Source: Amblyomma americanum
Taxonomy: Eukaryota > Arthropoda > Arachnida > Ixodida > Ixodidae
NCBI RefSeq assembly: GCF_052857255.1
Contig: NC_135497.1
Location: 191,059,485-191,123,484, forward strand
Direction: 5' to 3'
DNA length: 64,000 bases
Shown: piece after piece, positions 1 through 10,909 of the stretch
Numbering within the stretch: position 1 is the first letter of the stretch
How the letters are laid out: every line of letters starts with the position of its first letter
Notes under the pieces: generated by a model
Told to the model about the DNA's origin: nothing
The model's input: the letters and a program-made list of their open reading frames with translations, nothing else
Databases searched by the model: none
Translations under genes and position numbers: made by a program

Positions 1-233
1 TGTTCGTTTTCTGCTTTGTACATACCCTCGCATCGGGACGATGCTCTTCTTTTTCGGGGGACTAATGCCACGGACCTGGCTCGAGCTACCTGCGCGCTAA
101 GCCGTGACGAGGACGAAGTGGTTGCGTTCGCTTGAGGCGCGCTCGAGCTGGCTCTGTTCTGGGCGATTAAAAACCTCGGCCGTTCTGCGGTCCCCCTCTA
201 CGTCTACGACTGTTCTCCGTCTGGCCTGTGACA
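1..233 (+). mobile_element. 3' end and LTR of a possible Ty3/Gypsy-like element
   Basis: The first 65 bases end in a T-rich then G-rich run (ttctttttcggggg, 45-58) just before a TG dinucleotide at 66. From 66 the sequence runs to a terminal gtgaca at 228-233. A gattaaaaac polyadenylation-like motif lies near 165. This order (gatgct box, G-rich polypurine-like run, TG...CA segment of about 168 bp) is how many arthropod Gypsy elements end. The element body would lie to the left of the window. No second LTR can be seen, so the call rests on arrangement only and could be wrong. Confidence 0.4.
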
Positions 234-2177
234 ATATAGTGCAGTAGAGAACGCCCTTCAGTCCGCTTATAACGCATAAGCACTTACGTGTTAACAATTG
301 CTATCTGGGCTTCGATTTTGAGCACCTGTATGTTTTAGCCTGAAGCTCTGCCTAATTATTCAAAGCACCTGATGTTGCTTGGAATACTTCTATATGACTC
401 GATCTAGAATTCATCCATAGCCGTGCTTTGCCACAACAGAGGAATTTTCTATTTGCCTTCACGGCGACTTTGCTCCTTGCGTGACTGTAGGCCTAACTCA
501 CCCAGAAGGGAGCACACAATCCAAGTGAGGGTCTCGCTCCTCGCTTTCGTGCTGCTGCGTTATGCAGGAATATAGCGGGAGAGCTTGAATCCGCAACGCG
601 CTACGCGTTGAGGAAAAATTTGCTGTGGTCTTTTTATTGTTGAGGGGACTCTTCAGTCTGTGGAAGTGCCGTATCACTACATTCGACGAAGTCTGTTCCG
701 AGAGCCTTTATGCGGAGAGGATATGCGGCGCGCGAACTCCCACCCTTGTTGCCTGTATTGACTCGTGTGTGTGGTTCCCAAAGTTTTGATGTTCATGCTT
801 TGCGGTGGATTTCGGGGCTATGGTGGGATCTGAAGCATCTGTGGCGGGATTTGGCTCGGGTTTTGAATGCAGGAATGCATTTAAAGACTACAATTTCACC
901 TTTCTTCGTAAAGAGATTTTTGTCCGTCAGTCCGTGCACACCACGAGAAAATGACCATCTCCAGCTGGTGTCCACTATCACTGCCGCGTGCAGACAGAAG
1001 AGAGTTTAAAGAAATAGACGAGAATTAAAATATTCGAGGCACAGGCGCGTCGCATTAACCACGTACGCCGGAGCGAGTGCTGCAGCAACAGATGCCCCCC
1101 ATACCACCTCCCTTTAAACTAGTATGCAGGCAGTAGAACCTCGTACAAAGCGCATTTGCTCATGTAATTGTTAGCTTGCAATTAGTGAGACACTAACAGC
1201 AACAAAAACTGCTTCTCATTCCCATTTCGTACGCAGCGAACCACTTTGGAAAGAAAGAATTTATATAAAACGCGCCGTACGAGCGGTAAATTTTATGATC
1301 TTTTGAAGGCACAATATCTTCACGAGATGACCAATGAGAGAATCCTTTAAAACATGGCATTTTTTATGCTTTTTCAATGTGTAGAGTGTCCTTCTCTGTG
1401 ATACCTTCTCTGTTGCGTTCCAACACAAGTTAGTAGCCTCCCTCGCAGTGCTCTTGTCTTGTGAAACTAAAAACAACTGCTTGCGCCGAGACGCCCATGT
1501 CGTACACGCTACGTCATCGCTGTGTGCTTACAAGTGACGCAACGAAACAAGTGCATAAAGGATTCTCTAGTGACCACCTTCCATGTATTGTTCCTTGTGT
1601 ATGCATGAGGTCTGTTATGAACTCACTGAACAGCACGCATGCGTTTCTGCATTGAGGTAATCTAGGCATAGCACGCATTAGACCGGTATATTTTTTTCCA
1701 GTAGTTTTTCAATATAGGAAAAAAGAAATACTAGGAGGATGGCCAAGTGGTTTAGCATCAGAAAACAAAGTTGCTCTATTTTGTGCCGGCGCGCATGCGA
1801 ATCCCCATTGGGACTATCGTTCTGGAAGGTTTCTTTTGTGCTGCTGTCTATTCGGACGAAAAAGCTCGAAATTTTTCCGATAAATGGGGCATCATATTTA
1901 GGCTCCGCTTCACGTTCTTCTTGAGGTTCTAACGATCTCCGCCTGAGTAGGCTTAAAATGGGAGCTAAAATCACGTCATGCTTTAAAAAAAGTATTCATG
2001 GGTGCATTGAGACAACGACGGAAATCGAGGTCCCATGATCATTTTTTTTTAGTTTCCATGAAATTTTCACATATGATGGGCAAATGTGTCGACACAAAGG
2101 AATCAACCTCGTTTTTGCAAAAGAGTACCGTAATTTTCTTGCACAAGAAGCTGAGAACTGCGCTTTACTGATTTCGT
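234..2177. other. No gene recognised
   Basis: I see no coding region that resembles a known family here. The stretch at about 870-1030 resembles the segment around 3440-3500 plus 4006-4080 (shared aatgcattt...tttttgtccgt...agaaatagacgag blocks), so it is probably a degraded copy of the SINE-like repeat annotated there. The short open frames around 1460-1970 look like chance. Confidence 0.5.
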
Positions 2178-2440
2178 AACAGTGGTGGTGGTGATGATAG
2201 ATTTCAATTGCGCAAGGGCAGCTTTTGCTGCAGAAAGAGCGCCATGGCGCAAAGTATTTTGGTCTGCTACAAGTGCGGTCAGTGATCCAGTTTCCAAGCA
2301 TTTTACTGTAGAGAGGCTAAGCGTCAGGCCAGGGCAAGGCTTGTACCCATTAGAAACAAGTGTGTACCCGGTGGTGCTAGGGATCGGACTCCGCACCTTC
2401 CGCATGCAAGGCGGGTGGTCAAATGACGCACTATTGCAAG
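2178..2440 (-). repeat. tRNA-derived SINE copy with CAC-rich tail
   Basis: On the minus strand a tRNA-like head (cccgccttgcatgcggaagg, then a B-box-like ggagtccgatccc near 2385) is followed by a body containing aatgggtacaagcc. It ends in a tatcatcaccaccaccac tail at 2180-2205. A degenerate A-box-like segment precedes the B box. The body is shared with the copy at 4006-4230 (the tgtacccattagaaa and tttccaagcattt blocks occur in both). Tail, box spacing and a second copy support a SINE. The family name is not assigned. Confidence 0.6.
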
Positions 2441-3400
2441 TTTGGATGCGCTCCGAATGAAACAGAATTTTGTAGATCCTGAGTCGTTTTCAGTGATTAT
2501 GTGCATTCCTTTCTCATTGAAGCAACGCCAAAAGGTTTTTTGACTCCTGGGAATTTCCAGAGCAATAATCGCAAAAGTTTTTTGAAAAAGTTATGCGTTC
2601 CAGAAAGGGCTGTCTTCAACGCAATTAATGGGAAAAGATGGAGCACGACATTGAAGTTTAAACTTTTCCTGCGTATACATCAGTCCCTTCTACCCCGTCA
2701 GGCAAAATTTGCACTTCTAGACGGCTGACGTTTTTTTTTCTCAGTTTCGTTTAAAAATTTGCCAGAATTCGAGAATTGCAAAAAAATTGGTGAACTTTAA
2801 TAGAAGTTACTATTCGTTCTCTATTTATTTGCGTCAAAGACCTTACTTATCTCACCATTTTAGAGCGCTAATAAAGTGTTGCCTTATTTTAATCCAACAA
2901 ATTAAAATGCATAATAGAGACCATATTTCGTTCGCTCTCACTATCCCTGGATATTGTGCGTTGAAAAAAAAGTAATGGTCACTAGTTGGACTATGCACCA
3001 TCCACATGTGGTTCTATTTTAGTTTGCACATTGACCTAAATTGATAAAACAATTAGGAACCTTTTTTTTACTTTTTATCCCGATTTTTACGGCATTGAAA
3101 CTGTAATAAGTTCTCTATATTGTGTACTCTCTCGACATGCGGTCAATACCAGCAAGAAAAAAATGTTCTGTCCTTCATAATACGAATGTTTCGATGTTAT
3201 TTCAGAGTTTACTTATTGTTCGTATTCTTTAATGTATGTATGAAGGCACGAATGCGTTTATTTGTAGGTGTTTATGACTTTTTTATCACGGCTTACTTCC
3301 CACAGAAATTGTTGTTTATGCATTTTAGGACGGCGAAATTTTGGAATTTGAATCGTAATACCTCGATGTGACAGGCACTGTTACTTGGTCCGTCCTTTTA
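2441..3400. other. AT-rich stretch, no gene recognised
   Basis: AT-rich sequence with short open frames and no recognisable domain. At 2424-2465 a plus-strand frame starts with C and C spaced as in a THAP zinc finger, but it stops after 18 codons and I do not call it. Confidence 0.5.
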
Positions 3401-3500
3401 GGCTAGACGCATGCCAGAGGGTGCCCTGCCGGGTACTAGACGATATTAATGCAAGAATGCATTTGAAGGGCCTCTGCATCAGTTTTAGAAATAGACGAGC

Positions 3501-4005
3501 TTAAAGGGGTAGAATGTGTGAAACTTGCGGGTAAAGCATGCGAAGTTCTTTTGGGTTGCACTCGAAATGGTGACGTAATAGCCGAATAAAATCGCGATGG
3601 CCTTCAAGCTCCTCCGCAGCGCAAAGCTCCAAGTAGGGGGGGCATCTTGACGTCATCGAAGGTACCAGTACGCTTCTAACGCATGAATGCTTGCTTTCAA
3701 AGAAAACACTAAAGCCGCCGAATGCAAAAGCCGCCGAGCGCTGTTTGGCAGCATCCAACTAGGCACGGCAGGGCAGGGTGTGGTTGGCGCCAGCGCAAAT
3801 GTAAAATCTTACGTTCCGTGACGTCACGCCGAACTTCTCCGCCCTGGTCCGGTGCTCTGTGGAGAAGCGTAAAATTTAATCGTCGATTACGTCACTATTT
3901 CAAATGCTTGCGCAAAAACACTTGGCATGCTTTACCTGCAGCCTATATAGATTTCAATCCTTGAATAGCGTGAAATTCTCAAGAAGTAGTGCAGTTCCTC
4001 TTTAA
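3501..4005. mobile_element. TTAA-flanked MITE with long imperfect inverted arms
   Basis: The segment begins ttaaaggggtag at 3501 and ends ctctttaa at 4005. The left arm (about 3503-3620) and the reverse complement of the right arm (about 3840-4000) share blocks such as ggtaaagcatgc.aagt and tgacgtaat. Both ends keep TTAA, the target duplicated by piggyBac- and Kolobok-type transposases. There is no transposase inside, so it is non-autonomous. It interrupts a SINE-like repeat: the part left of 3501 and the part right of 4005 match consecutive parts of the copy at 870-1030. Confidence 0.55.
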
Positions 4006-4230
4006 CAGCGACATTTTCACCTCTCTTCATCCGCAGGTTTTTGTCCGTTTGTTCTTCCACGCTAGTTGGACTCGAATCCACGCGGTAGAACCACGTGGTT
4101 GGTGAAAGACCTATTTCCCAAGCATTTCATCCCAGAAGAGAAGAGCACCAGGAAGGGGGAAATCTTGTACCCATTAGAAAGCCGATATGCGAGGTCGATG
4201 CTTTCTCGCGTTGCCCATTCATAAAATGAC
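4006..4230 (-). repeat. Truncated copy of the 2178-2440 SINE family
   Basis: In the minus orientation it shares aatgggtacaag, tgctcttctc and aatgcttgggaaat with the copy at 2178-2440. It continues into ctagcgtggaagaacaaacg and aaaacctgcggatgaag. The tRNA-like head is missing, so this is a 5'-truncated copy. Its 3' part is cut by the MITE ending at 4005. Confidence 0.5.
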
Positions 4231-4800
4231 GTCGGGGCTTCGCCGAAATCAGGTTAATTTTTTATACATAATAAAATACCCAAAACGGCTTTGTATTTCC
4301 TTCCCTAAAAACTCAAGCGAAGCCATTTTGTCAATGTGCAACGCGGGAAACGCGACTTAACGAGCTTTCAAAACCAGTACATTTCGGACGCTCTGTATGT
4401 CGAACCCTACTGCTGATTCAGAAAATTTAAAACCTGAGCTTGCCTTCGATGTTGATGGCCTTCGGTTTCGCAGCACAGCCCTTGGCCCTAAAATCAAGAA
4501 TTATAAAAGTTATTAGATAAATCTGAATAACTTATCATTTTTTAATTAAGCTCTATAACGTGCATAATGTCCGCCTCGCTGAACAATCCACGTGCACAGA
4601 CATCCCCGATGCATCTCTCGCTATTCTTACAATAAAAATCTGTATAGATTAAACAAATCACTCGGTAGATGAACATGTCGTGAAGGTGTGCCTTAATTTG
4701 TAATGTGCCAGGTACGCATGTCCTGACTCGTGAGGAATATCAGAAATAAAGGCGGGTCTCTGCACCCAGTTATTTGACGTAGCAACGCGTGCGAAAACAA
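4231..4800. other. No gene recognised
   Basis: AT-rich sequence; no domain, RNA gene or clear repeat structure is visible. Confidence 0.5.
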
Positions 4801-4807
4801 TTAATTT

Positions 4808-5655
4808 TTGTCACTTTTACTGCACTTGGAAACAAGACCTTTGAATATTTGGCTTGCAGACCACCTGCCTCCCAGTAGATTTACTCACCTGCTTGCAAAC
4901 AGAACCATTCTCGAAGTTGAAAAATACAAATATCTTGGTGTTCCTCTTACCAATACGCTCACAAGGCCAACGCATATCTCGGATATTTGTTCAGCTGCGT
5001 TAAAGAAATTGTGGTTTACAAAGAGAAAGTTTAAACACGCGCCTGTGAGGAGTGAAATACTCGCCTACAGTGGGATAGTGAGATCCACAATTAGAATGTG
5101 CTTGTGAAGCCTGAGACCCGCAACACTAAAAAGAGTAGTTTGGGTCTCGAGCGAGTCCAGAGAAAAGCTGTGAGATACAGAAAATATGCCAGCAAAGATT
5201 CCCCGTCCTCATTAATACGTTACCAAACAGAATACGGACATTAGAAACACACATGAAAATTAGTAGCCTTGTACTGCTGCACAACACTCTTTCCGGAAAA
5301 AATAACACGACGTTACCCGTTGCCGTATATCGGTCTACTACGTGAAAAACACAACACAGACACGAATATTTGCATGCCCCAATTTTCGCCAGAACGAACG
5401 CTTACAAGTACTGTTTTTTTTCCTCGAACAGTGAGCGAGGGGAGTTCACTTCCCTTTGGTATATTTGAATCAAATGAATTCATGGCAGCATTGGAAAATG
5501 TTTTTTGCAAACTTTAGCGATGTCGAAGTGTGATCTGTGCTTCTTTTCGTTCGTTATTCTCATTTCATGTAACATTATTTGCGCTTGTCTTGGGATTTCT
5601 TTTTTTGTTTGTTGAAGGCCAAACTAATTGTAAATAAATGGATTAATAAAATAAC
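4808..5655 (+). pseudogene. L2/CR1-like LINE reverse transcriptase C-terminus and 3' end (broken)
   Basis: The frame from 4808 encodes the region just after the RT catalytic core: EKYKYLGVPL, then a segment ending RSEILAYSGIVRSTI. A stop at 5105 breaks it. The reading continues in other frames with RVQRKAVRYRKYASKDSPSS near 5150-5210 and TVFFPRTVSEGSSLPFGIF near 5415-5470. This is the order seen in the thumb and C-terminal part of L2/CR1-type ORF2 proteins. The stretch to 5655 is a T-rich 3' end closing in taaataaatggattaataaa. The catalytic domain and endonuclease are absent (5' truncation, usual for LINE copies). Several frame changes show it is an old, dead copy. Confidence 0.75.
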
Positions 5656-6154
5656 ATCGCATCTACCGCTGCCAAGTGATAATATGACTGCGCGGAGAAG
5701 GTAAAATTTGAAAAGGAGTATAGTGTAATTAAGGTGTTGATTCCAAGGCAAAAGACAATCTAATGGATTCAAATTACCCGCGCCCCAGCTACGTTGTTTG
5801 AAGAACCTGCGCGCGAGGGCGCCGGTAGCTCGTCAGTTTTGAAGTCACTGGAACGGGAAAAGTACCGCAACCATCGCCGGTGCCGCCGACCCGCCGCCAT
5901 ATTTGGTCCAGCGCCGCTGAAGCGACGGCCGCGCGCTGTGCCTTTTACACAGAATAAATTAAGCTTTGCGAATTGTGCGTGCTTTTACAGCAATAAATGA
6001 AGCATATAGTTGTTCACTTGCTAATTAGGCGGGAAAAGGCTGCAATTATTAGGAAGGAGGCCTTCCTAGACTCAAGGAACGAAAATATGTCCGCGGCTCT
6101 GTGACCGGATACGTATGTCACTCGTACATTAGAAGGCATGTAAGGAGGGAAATT
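5656..6154. other. No gene recognised
   Basis: Contains a GC-rich patch at 5790-5940 but no recognisable coding or RNA feature. Confidence 0.45.
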
Positions 6155-6485
6155 TGATCTTGGCTGATATAGGCCAAACCGATTTCCAACCTAATTTCAC
6201 TACAGCGAACACAATAGTGAGCTCCAAATTTGGTCCGAGGCACTTCCAAATTTGGCCCTCACCCCCAAAAAGACTTTGGCCGAATTAGACTAAAATCGAT
6301 GTCTGACCCTAATTCCACAGCGGGTAACACGATGGTGACCTCCAAAGTTGACCCAGACCAATCCGATATTTTGCCCACCTACCCCTGAAATTTGACCTCG
6401 GCCGATTTGGGCCAAAATCGACGTGCAACCTAATTCAACTGCGGAAAACGCGATGGTGACCTCCAAATTTGGCCTGGGCCGCTTA
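6155..6485. repeat. About 2.7 copies of a ~120-bp tandem repeat
   Basis: The landmark gatggtgacctccaaa (or its variant) recurs at 6212, 6330 and 6451, a period of 118-121 bp. Each unit also has a ggccaaa...gat box followed by an aacctaattc box. The copies differ at many positions, so the array is old. No coding function is suggested. Confidence 0.75.
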
Positions 6486-6734
6486 AAAGATTCACAAAGA
6501 ACGCATAGGAAGGCACAAATGCTTTCGCATTATCACACGTAAGGAGACCTAATTGCACCCTTGAATTTTTGCTTGCGTATGCATCACGCGTACTGTCGCG
6601 AAAAAAACAACATGCGAACAGCGTGGTGCGTGTGCTCTTCACCCTTCGCATTTTTTAAGGCGAATGCCGTTCTTGCCTCATGAGCGGCGTAGACAGAAGT
6701 TATAGAAAGACCGTGCGCCCAAAAGTACGCACAT

Positions 6735-6862
6735 GAACTGTCGATTCTGTGCAGCCATATACCTCCTCGCTTGAAGTTTTTTGTCTGTCCGCTGGGAATG
6801 AAAAACAGCGTTTTAACCGATTCCCGCCGATTGCTGCACCCAAAAGCGTAGCAACCAGGCAT
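6735..6862 (-). CDS. THAP-type zinc-finger N-terminal exon (partial)
   Basis: The minus-strand ATG at 6862 opens MPGCYAFGCSNR, the C-x4-C start of a THAP DNA-binding domain. It goes on through FFIPSG to IWLHRID, matching the proline and tryptophan positions of the THAP fold. The second metal-binding half (C...H) is not in this frame, so it would lie in another exon or is lost. The next residues no longer look like THAP, and a splice donor must fall near 6735-6745, but no strong GTRAGT is visible. THAP domains occur in host transcription factors and at the N-terminus of P-element transposases; I cannot tell which this is. A GC-rich 5' flank lies upstream in the sense direction. Confidence 0.55.
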
Positions 6863-7150
6863 TCGTTGATGTCTTTTGCAGGCATCAACTGCACAAGTGT
6901 CACTACGCGACAGGAAATGCTGTGCACGCTTATCTCAGCCCATAAGAGCAAGTGCTACGTAACGCTCCGGACGGTCAGTGTGCCGGGGGCGCGAAAAAGA
7001 AGCGAGCGGACCATTTATGGCGGCGAATGCCCACGTGACCGCGGACAACGAATCGGGAGCGCGAGCGCGCTGCCGCGGCGATCCGGCGGCGAGAGAAAAG
7101 GAATGCGGTACTTTCCCCGTTCCAGTGACTTTGATCAGTTTTGACCAGTT
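6863..7150 (-). promoter_or_regulatory. GC-rich 5' flank of the THAP exon (possible promoter)
   Basis: Immediately 5' of the THAP start codon (sense = minus) the DNA becomes CpG-rich between about 6960 and 7110. It contains cacgtg (7031-7036) and a cataaatgg TATA-like motif near 7010-7020. The position relative to the ATG suits a promoter plus 5' UTR. This is inference from composition and position only. Confidence 0.3.
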
Positions 7151-7680
7151 CAATTCCTTTCAGCTCGTCGTTTCAGCTTGTTTTAGCGCGTCTTTTGCTT
7201 AGCGCAAAGAAGCAATGCAAAGAAAACTGCTACTGTTCTGCTCCCAGCAGTTAGATTTCGTTTCGAACTTTGAAACGTTAGCGTTAAAACCGTGATTACC
7301 CATACGTACGATCAGGGAACTTGTTGGCGATCGTTGGGCATTTAGTCGAACGATAAAAAGAAATATTCCTCCTGCTGAAGCACAACTCCTTTGTATTATT
7401 TGTTGGTGTGGTGACTAAAATCTTATAATGGAAAATTCACAAAGATTTTGTTTATGCAGAACCATTTGAAGTCTTCGTACTGTGTAGGTACTCATTGAGG
7501 AGAGGGGGGGGGGTCGTATTCATGGTTTCTGCCTTGTTTAGCAGTACCATCCTGCATCCAGAATACGGGTTTTTCTCCAATTACTTTTTCGGCCCCACAG
7601 CACGAACTGTTGGGCGAGTCGGTCGGCTTTTAAAAGGTCGAAAGCTGGGCGGATTTCAGCCTTCGGCTTAGTTGCGCCAT
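7151..7680. other. No gene recognised
   Basis: Nothing recognisable apart from a G10 run at about 7506-7515. Confidence 0.5.
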
Positions 7681-8157
7681 CCGCCGCGGTGGCTCAGTGG
7701 TTAAGGCGCTCGGCTGCTGATCCGGAGTACCTGGGTTCGAACCCGAACGCGGCGGCCGCGTTTCGATGGAGGCGAAACTTAAAAGGCGCCCGTGTAGCTG
7801 TGCGATGTCAGAGCACGTTAAAGATCCCCAGGTGGTTGAAATTATTCCGGAGCCCTCCACTACGGCACCTCTTTCTTTCTTCTCTCAGTCCCTCCTTTAT
7901 CCCTTCCCTTACAGCGCGGTTCAGGTGCCCGCCAAGATGTGAGACAGATCTGCCTGCAGTATTCAGTTTGGGGGTAACATGGGCGCTCTTCTGTCCCCTC
8001 ACCTCTTTCATTTAATTTCTCCATTTTGCCTGCTATTCCTTATTTCCGCTCCCCCAGCTCAGGTGCTTCAGTATCGATGGCAGATGCCGGGGTAGGCAAA
8101 AATCTTTTCCTTCCTTATTATTATTATTTTAATAAAACCACTTACCACTACTACTAC
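7681..8157 (+). repeat. tRNA-derived SINE, long copy
   Basis: It opens ccgccgcggtggctcagtgg, with an A box tggctcagtgg at 7690-7700 and a perfect B box ggttcgaaccc at 7734-7744. The 44-bp spacing is normal for an internal RNA polymerase III promoter. A body of about 350 bp follows, ending in ttccttattattattatttt and an accactactactac tail. The head is the same family as the minus-strand SINE at 51075-51312. No clean target-site duplication was found. It resembles SINEs reported from ixodid ticks, but the family is not verified here. Confidence 0.8.
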
Positions 8158-8249
8158 ATGGGCGATGTTCCATAGCGGTTCAGTGCTTTCGTGTTTTGCT
8201 TTGTCTTTGGGTCATTTTTGTTGTTGTTGACCTAGGTGCGGTGAAAAGA

Positions 8250-8410
8250 GGGGGGCAACCTCGTGAGGTTTCGACCACATGAGGTCGACCTCAACCTCAC
8301 TTCGTGAAGTGAGGTTGAGGTGGTGTGAGGTCGGCGACGGCTCGAAATTTTGTGATTGAGCAAATCAGACCTCAACCTCACGCGTGAGTTTGAGGTTGAG
8401 TGAGGATGTC
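8250..8410. repeat. Cluster of cctcaacctcac palindromes
   Basis: Positions 8289-8320 form a near-perfect palindrome: arms cctcaacctcacttc and gaagtgaggttgagg around a 2-nt centre. A second one, cctcaacctcacgcgtgag followed by ttgaggttgag, lies at about 8372-8402. Single gaggt/acctc units fill the rest. It could fold into hairpins in either strand. No coding function is suggested. Confidence 0.7.
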
Positions 8411-9849
8411 ATTCAGTGGGATCGAAGTTTTGAGGTCGAGGCTTTTTGCAGTTGCCACGTCTTACTCGGACAAGTTCCGCTTCCGAAGCGGCGTTGCAGC
8501 GCATCACCGCAGTGTTCATGCAATGACGCTTGGTGTTCGGTTTCCCCCTGTCTACACAAACGGATGCCGCAGTCCGCTCTTAGCTTCCGGTGCTGCGCCG
8601 TAATGTCCGTTCAGCCCGAGCCGACAGGAGGACGCACCCCTCTGATCTTCCAAAGAGGAGTGCAGCTGTCACAGCACGCCACTCTCTCTCCCCCTTGTCC
8701 AGCTGGCGTAGCACCCATAGCTGCCTGCCGGTCGGCTCAAACTCCCGGCAGCGCGCAAAGCACGTAACTCACGTTGACCCGCGGTAGCTTTGTTTGATGT
8801 CGCAAACAAATAACTTCAGTCTAACAAGCACGCAATAAATTTGTAGCAGCGCGGATGGCCCCAAGCAATACTGCTTCGTGTTCATGCTTTTGCCGGCGCT
8901 GACGTCATGGCTCTTGCCTTGCAGTCGAATAAAGGGGATCCTGCTGTACACATAGAGAAATTTAGTATCCCACTTGTGTAGACTAATTAAGGAAAGAGAA
9001 CACGCGCATTTTATCTACCTTCATGTTTCAACAAACTTGAAACCGACAACACCTTCACCTCTGTTCGAAAAATTAAGGTATTTATACGGTCAATTGTGCA
9101 GTCAAATGAATTATACCATGTGCTTTTCGTATGCTGCCCTTATTAGACAATTCATTTAGAACAATGCTCCCTCTTTACATGTAGTGCCCAGAAGATAATT
9201 CAGTTGAAAAATGCCGTCTGTTTTTTTTTCATGTGTATTGAGGAAAATACAATCTTGTTCATATACTATGCCAGTACTAATACCTATGTTTCGAGCCTCG
9301 CTACCTTGCGACATACATGTGTTTGTATATTTCTTTTGAACATTTATGTGCTTTCAATATTGGGTTTCTTTTTTGTTTTTGTGCAAGGCTTTGTCCTGAT
9401 GCAGTCATGCTGTAGTGCCCAGCCGCGCTCACAAGAATCAATGCTTAAGCGGGCTTGTTACTATCATGTACAATTGCCTGCAAAATAAACTATTATGATT
9501 ATTATTGTTACTATTACAAGCTGGCTTAGCAGAAACTGGAGTATTCAGCACAGGTGAGAGAATATGATTCATACTGTTCCTAACGACTACATCTGCTGTT
9601 TTGATTAAAAAAGCACGAAGCCAGAAAAACCTGTATAACACCGTCGAAGCTTTTGGTCGGTGACTTCCTCTTTCGAGTCTCACACTAATTCTGTATATTC
9701 CCGTTCCGTTATCGAATCAGATGCAAACATAATTTCACTTTTTATCCTTCCGAATAACCTCTCTTTTGGTTGTGCGGTTGAATTGGGGAGATATAAACAC
9801 GTTCTTCCTACTCAATCGCGGCTGGCACGGTTCAAAGCCGCCCGGACCC
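8411..9849. other. No gene recognised
   Basis: Short open frames without recognisable domains. At 9485-9520 an aataaactattatgattattattgtt stretch resembles a LINE or transcript 3' end in the plus direction, but no coding part could be tied to it. Confidence 0.4.
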
Positions 9850-10318
9850 CACCCCGTGGTCGCGTACGCTACTGAGCGCACGCCAACCACGGCGGGCCTT
9901 GCTCTGAGGGAACAAAGGAACGACACACTGGCTGATACAAACAGGCATTTATTGCCACGGCAACAATACCGCCAGCTAGCAACAAGGTACGCTAATGAAT
10001 CAAGGTCGTCCGACTCACCAGCAAGGTTCCGAGCGAATGTTCGCCCGCGCTAGGGCAAGGAATACTCTGTAGGCCGGACGGGACGAGAATACGGGTGCGG
10101 GTCTGCTCGTCGCTTCCTCGCCCCGCCCGCGAAGAGCGGAGCCGCGAGCGACACGTCCGCTCGCGCCGCTCAGCAGTCTCCCGCGCAGCGACGCTGGCGC
10201 CCTCTCTTGCCAGTTAATGTAACTGACAAGGGAATGCGTTCATCCTCGGGGTGAGGCTGCTGCTGCACAGTGTTTCGCGGGAAAGCAAACACAGGGGGCT
10301 GCAGCACAGGTCCCCACA
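9850..10318 (-). mobile_element. Possible solo LTR (minus)
   Basis: Read on the minus strand, the segment starts tgtggggacc at 10318. It is preceded by a purine-rich gagagggaacaaggaa run at about 10328-10345, as expected of a polypurine tract. It holds a GC-rich body and a gcaataaatgcc polyadenylation motif near 9950. The right end is uncertain (about 9850, near the accacggggtgggg box). No second copy and no pol coding sequence adjoin it. Solo-LTR status is inference. Confidence 0.4.
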
Positions 10319-10880
10319 TGGTCTCCGGTTCCTTGTTCCCTCTCGGAAATTCGCTTATTATGCTGAAACACCGCAACACGAGACGAACGCGCCAGCATAG
10401 CGGTGTTACAGCGGCGAAAAAGTGCAAAACTATAATGAATGTATGGTGATGTGGTAGCTGATTCCTTTTCTTTTTTTTTGATGAAGATGTGTGAATAGAA
10501 CTGATTACATGCTCGCGCTGTGCTGCTGAGTCGCTCTTTCAAACGCTCCAATATGACATTTAATGGGGCACACTGTTCGCTTCTGTTTCTGTTGTTTGTA
10601 TGTTTCTAATCATTCTCTTTTTTCTCGTATGGGATCTGTTAGCTTGGCGGCCTGCATTGCGGACGGTCAGGCACTACACGTTATCTTTCCTTTAACTATT
10701 TTGCAGAGACCCATCGTTCACTTTAAAAGGCTTCGCAGAATGCTCACGCGGTGCTCGCGGGTAAAAAACGTTGAGGATGCTGGCGTACCATTGATTAGTT
10801 CAGTTTTGAAGGAAAACAAGTGATTGACTTAAAGCAGCTTGTCTCAGAATTCTGTTGAGGGGTATGAGTATTTAGGCAGT
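10319..10880. other. No gene recognised
   Basis: No recognisable feature other than the purine-rich run next to 10318. Confidence 0.5.
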
Positions 10881-10909
10881 CCCCCCCTCCCCCGGTGGGG
10901 GAGGGGGGG
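10881..10909. repeat. Perfect C/G hairpin
   Basis: Arms ccccccctccccc and gggggaggggggg are exact reverse complements, 13 bp each, around a 3-nt ggt centre. Single-strand G runs could also form a quadruplex. Confidence 0.8.

Noticed and set aside
2424..2480. Second THAP-like start (H-Y-C-K-F-G-C)
   Set aside because: Only 18 codons before a stop, and no W or P positions follow.
5794..6000. GC-rich plus-strand frame as an exon
   Set aside because: No recognisable domain and no convincing splice sites.
7681..7760. Possible functional tRNA gene
   Set aside because: A and B boxes are good, but no acceptor stem closes and a long SINE body with a repeat tail follows.
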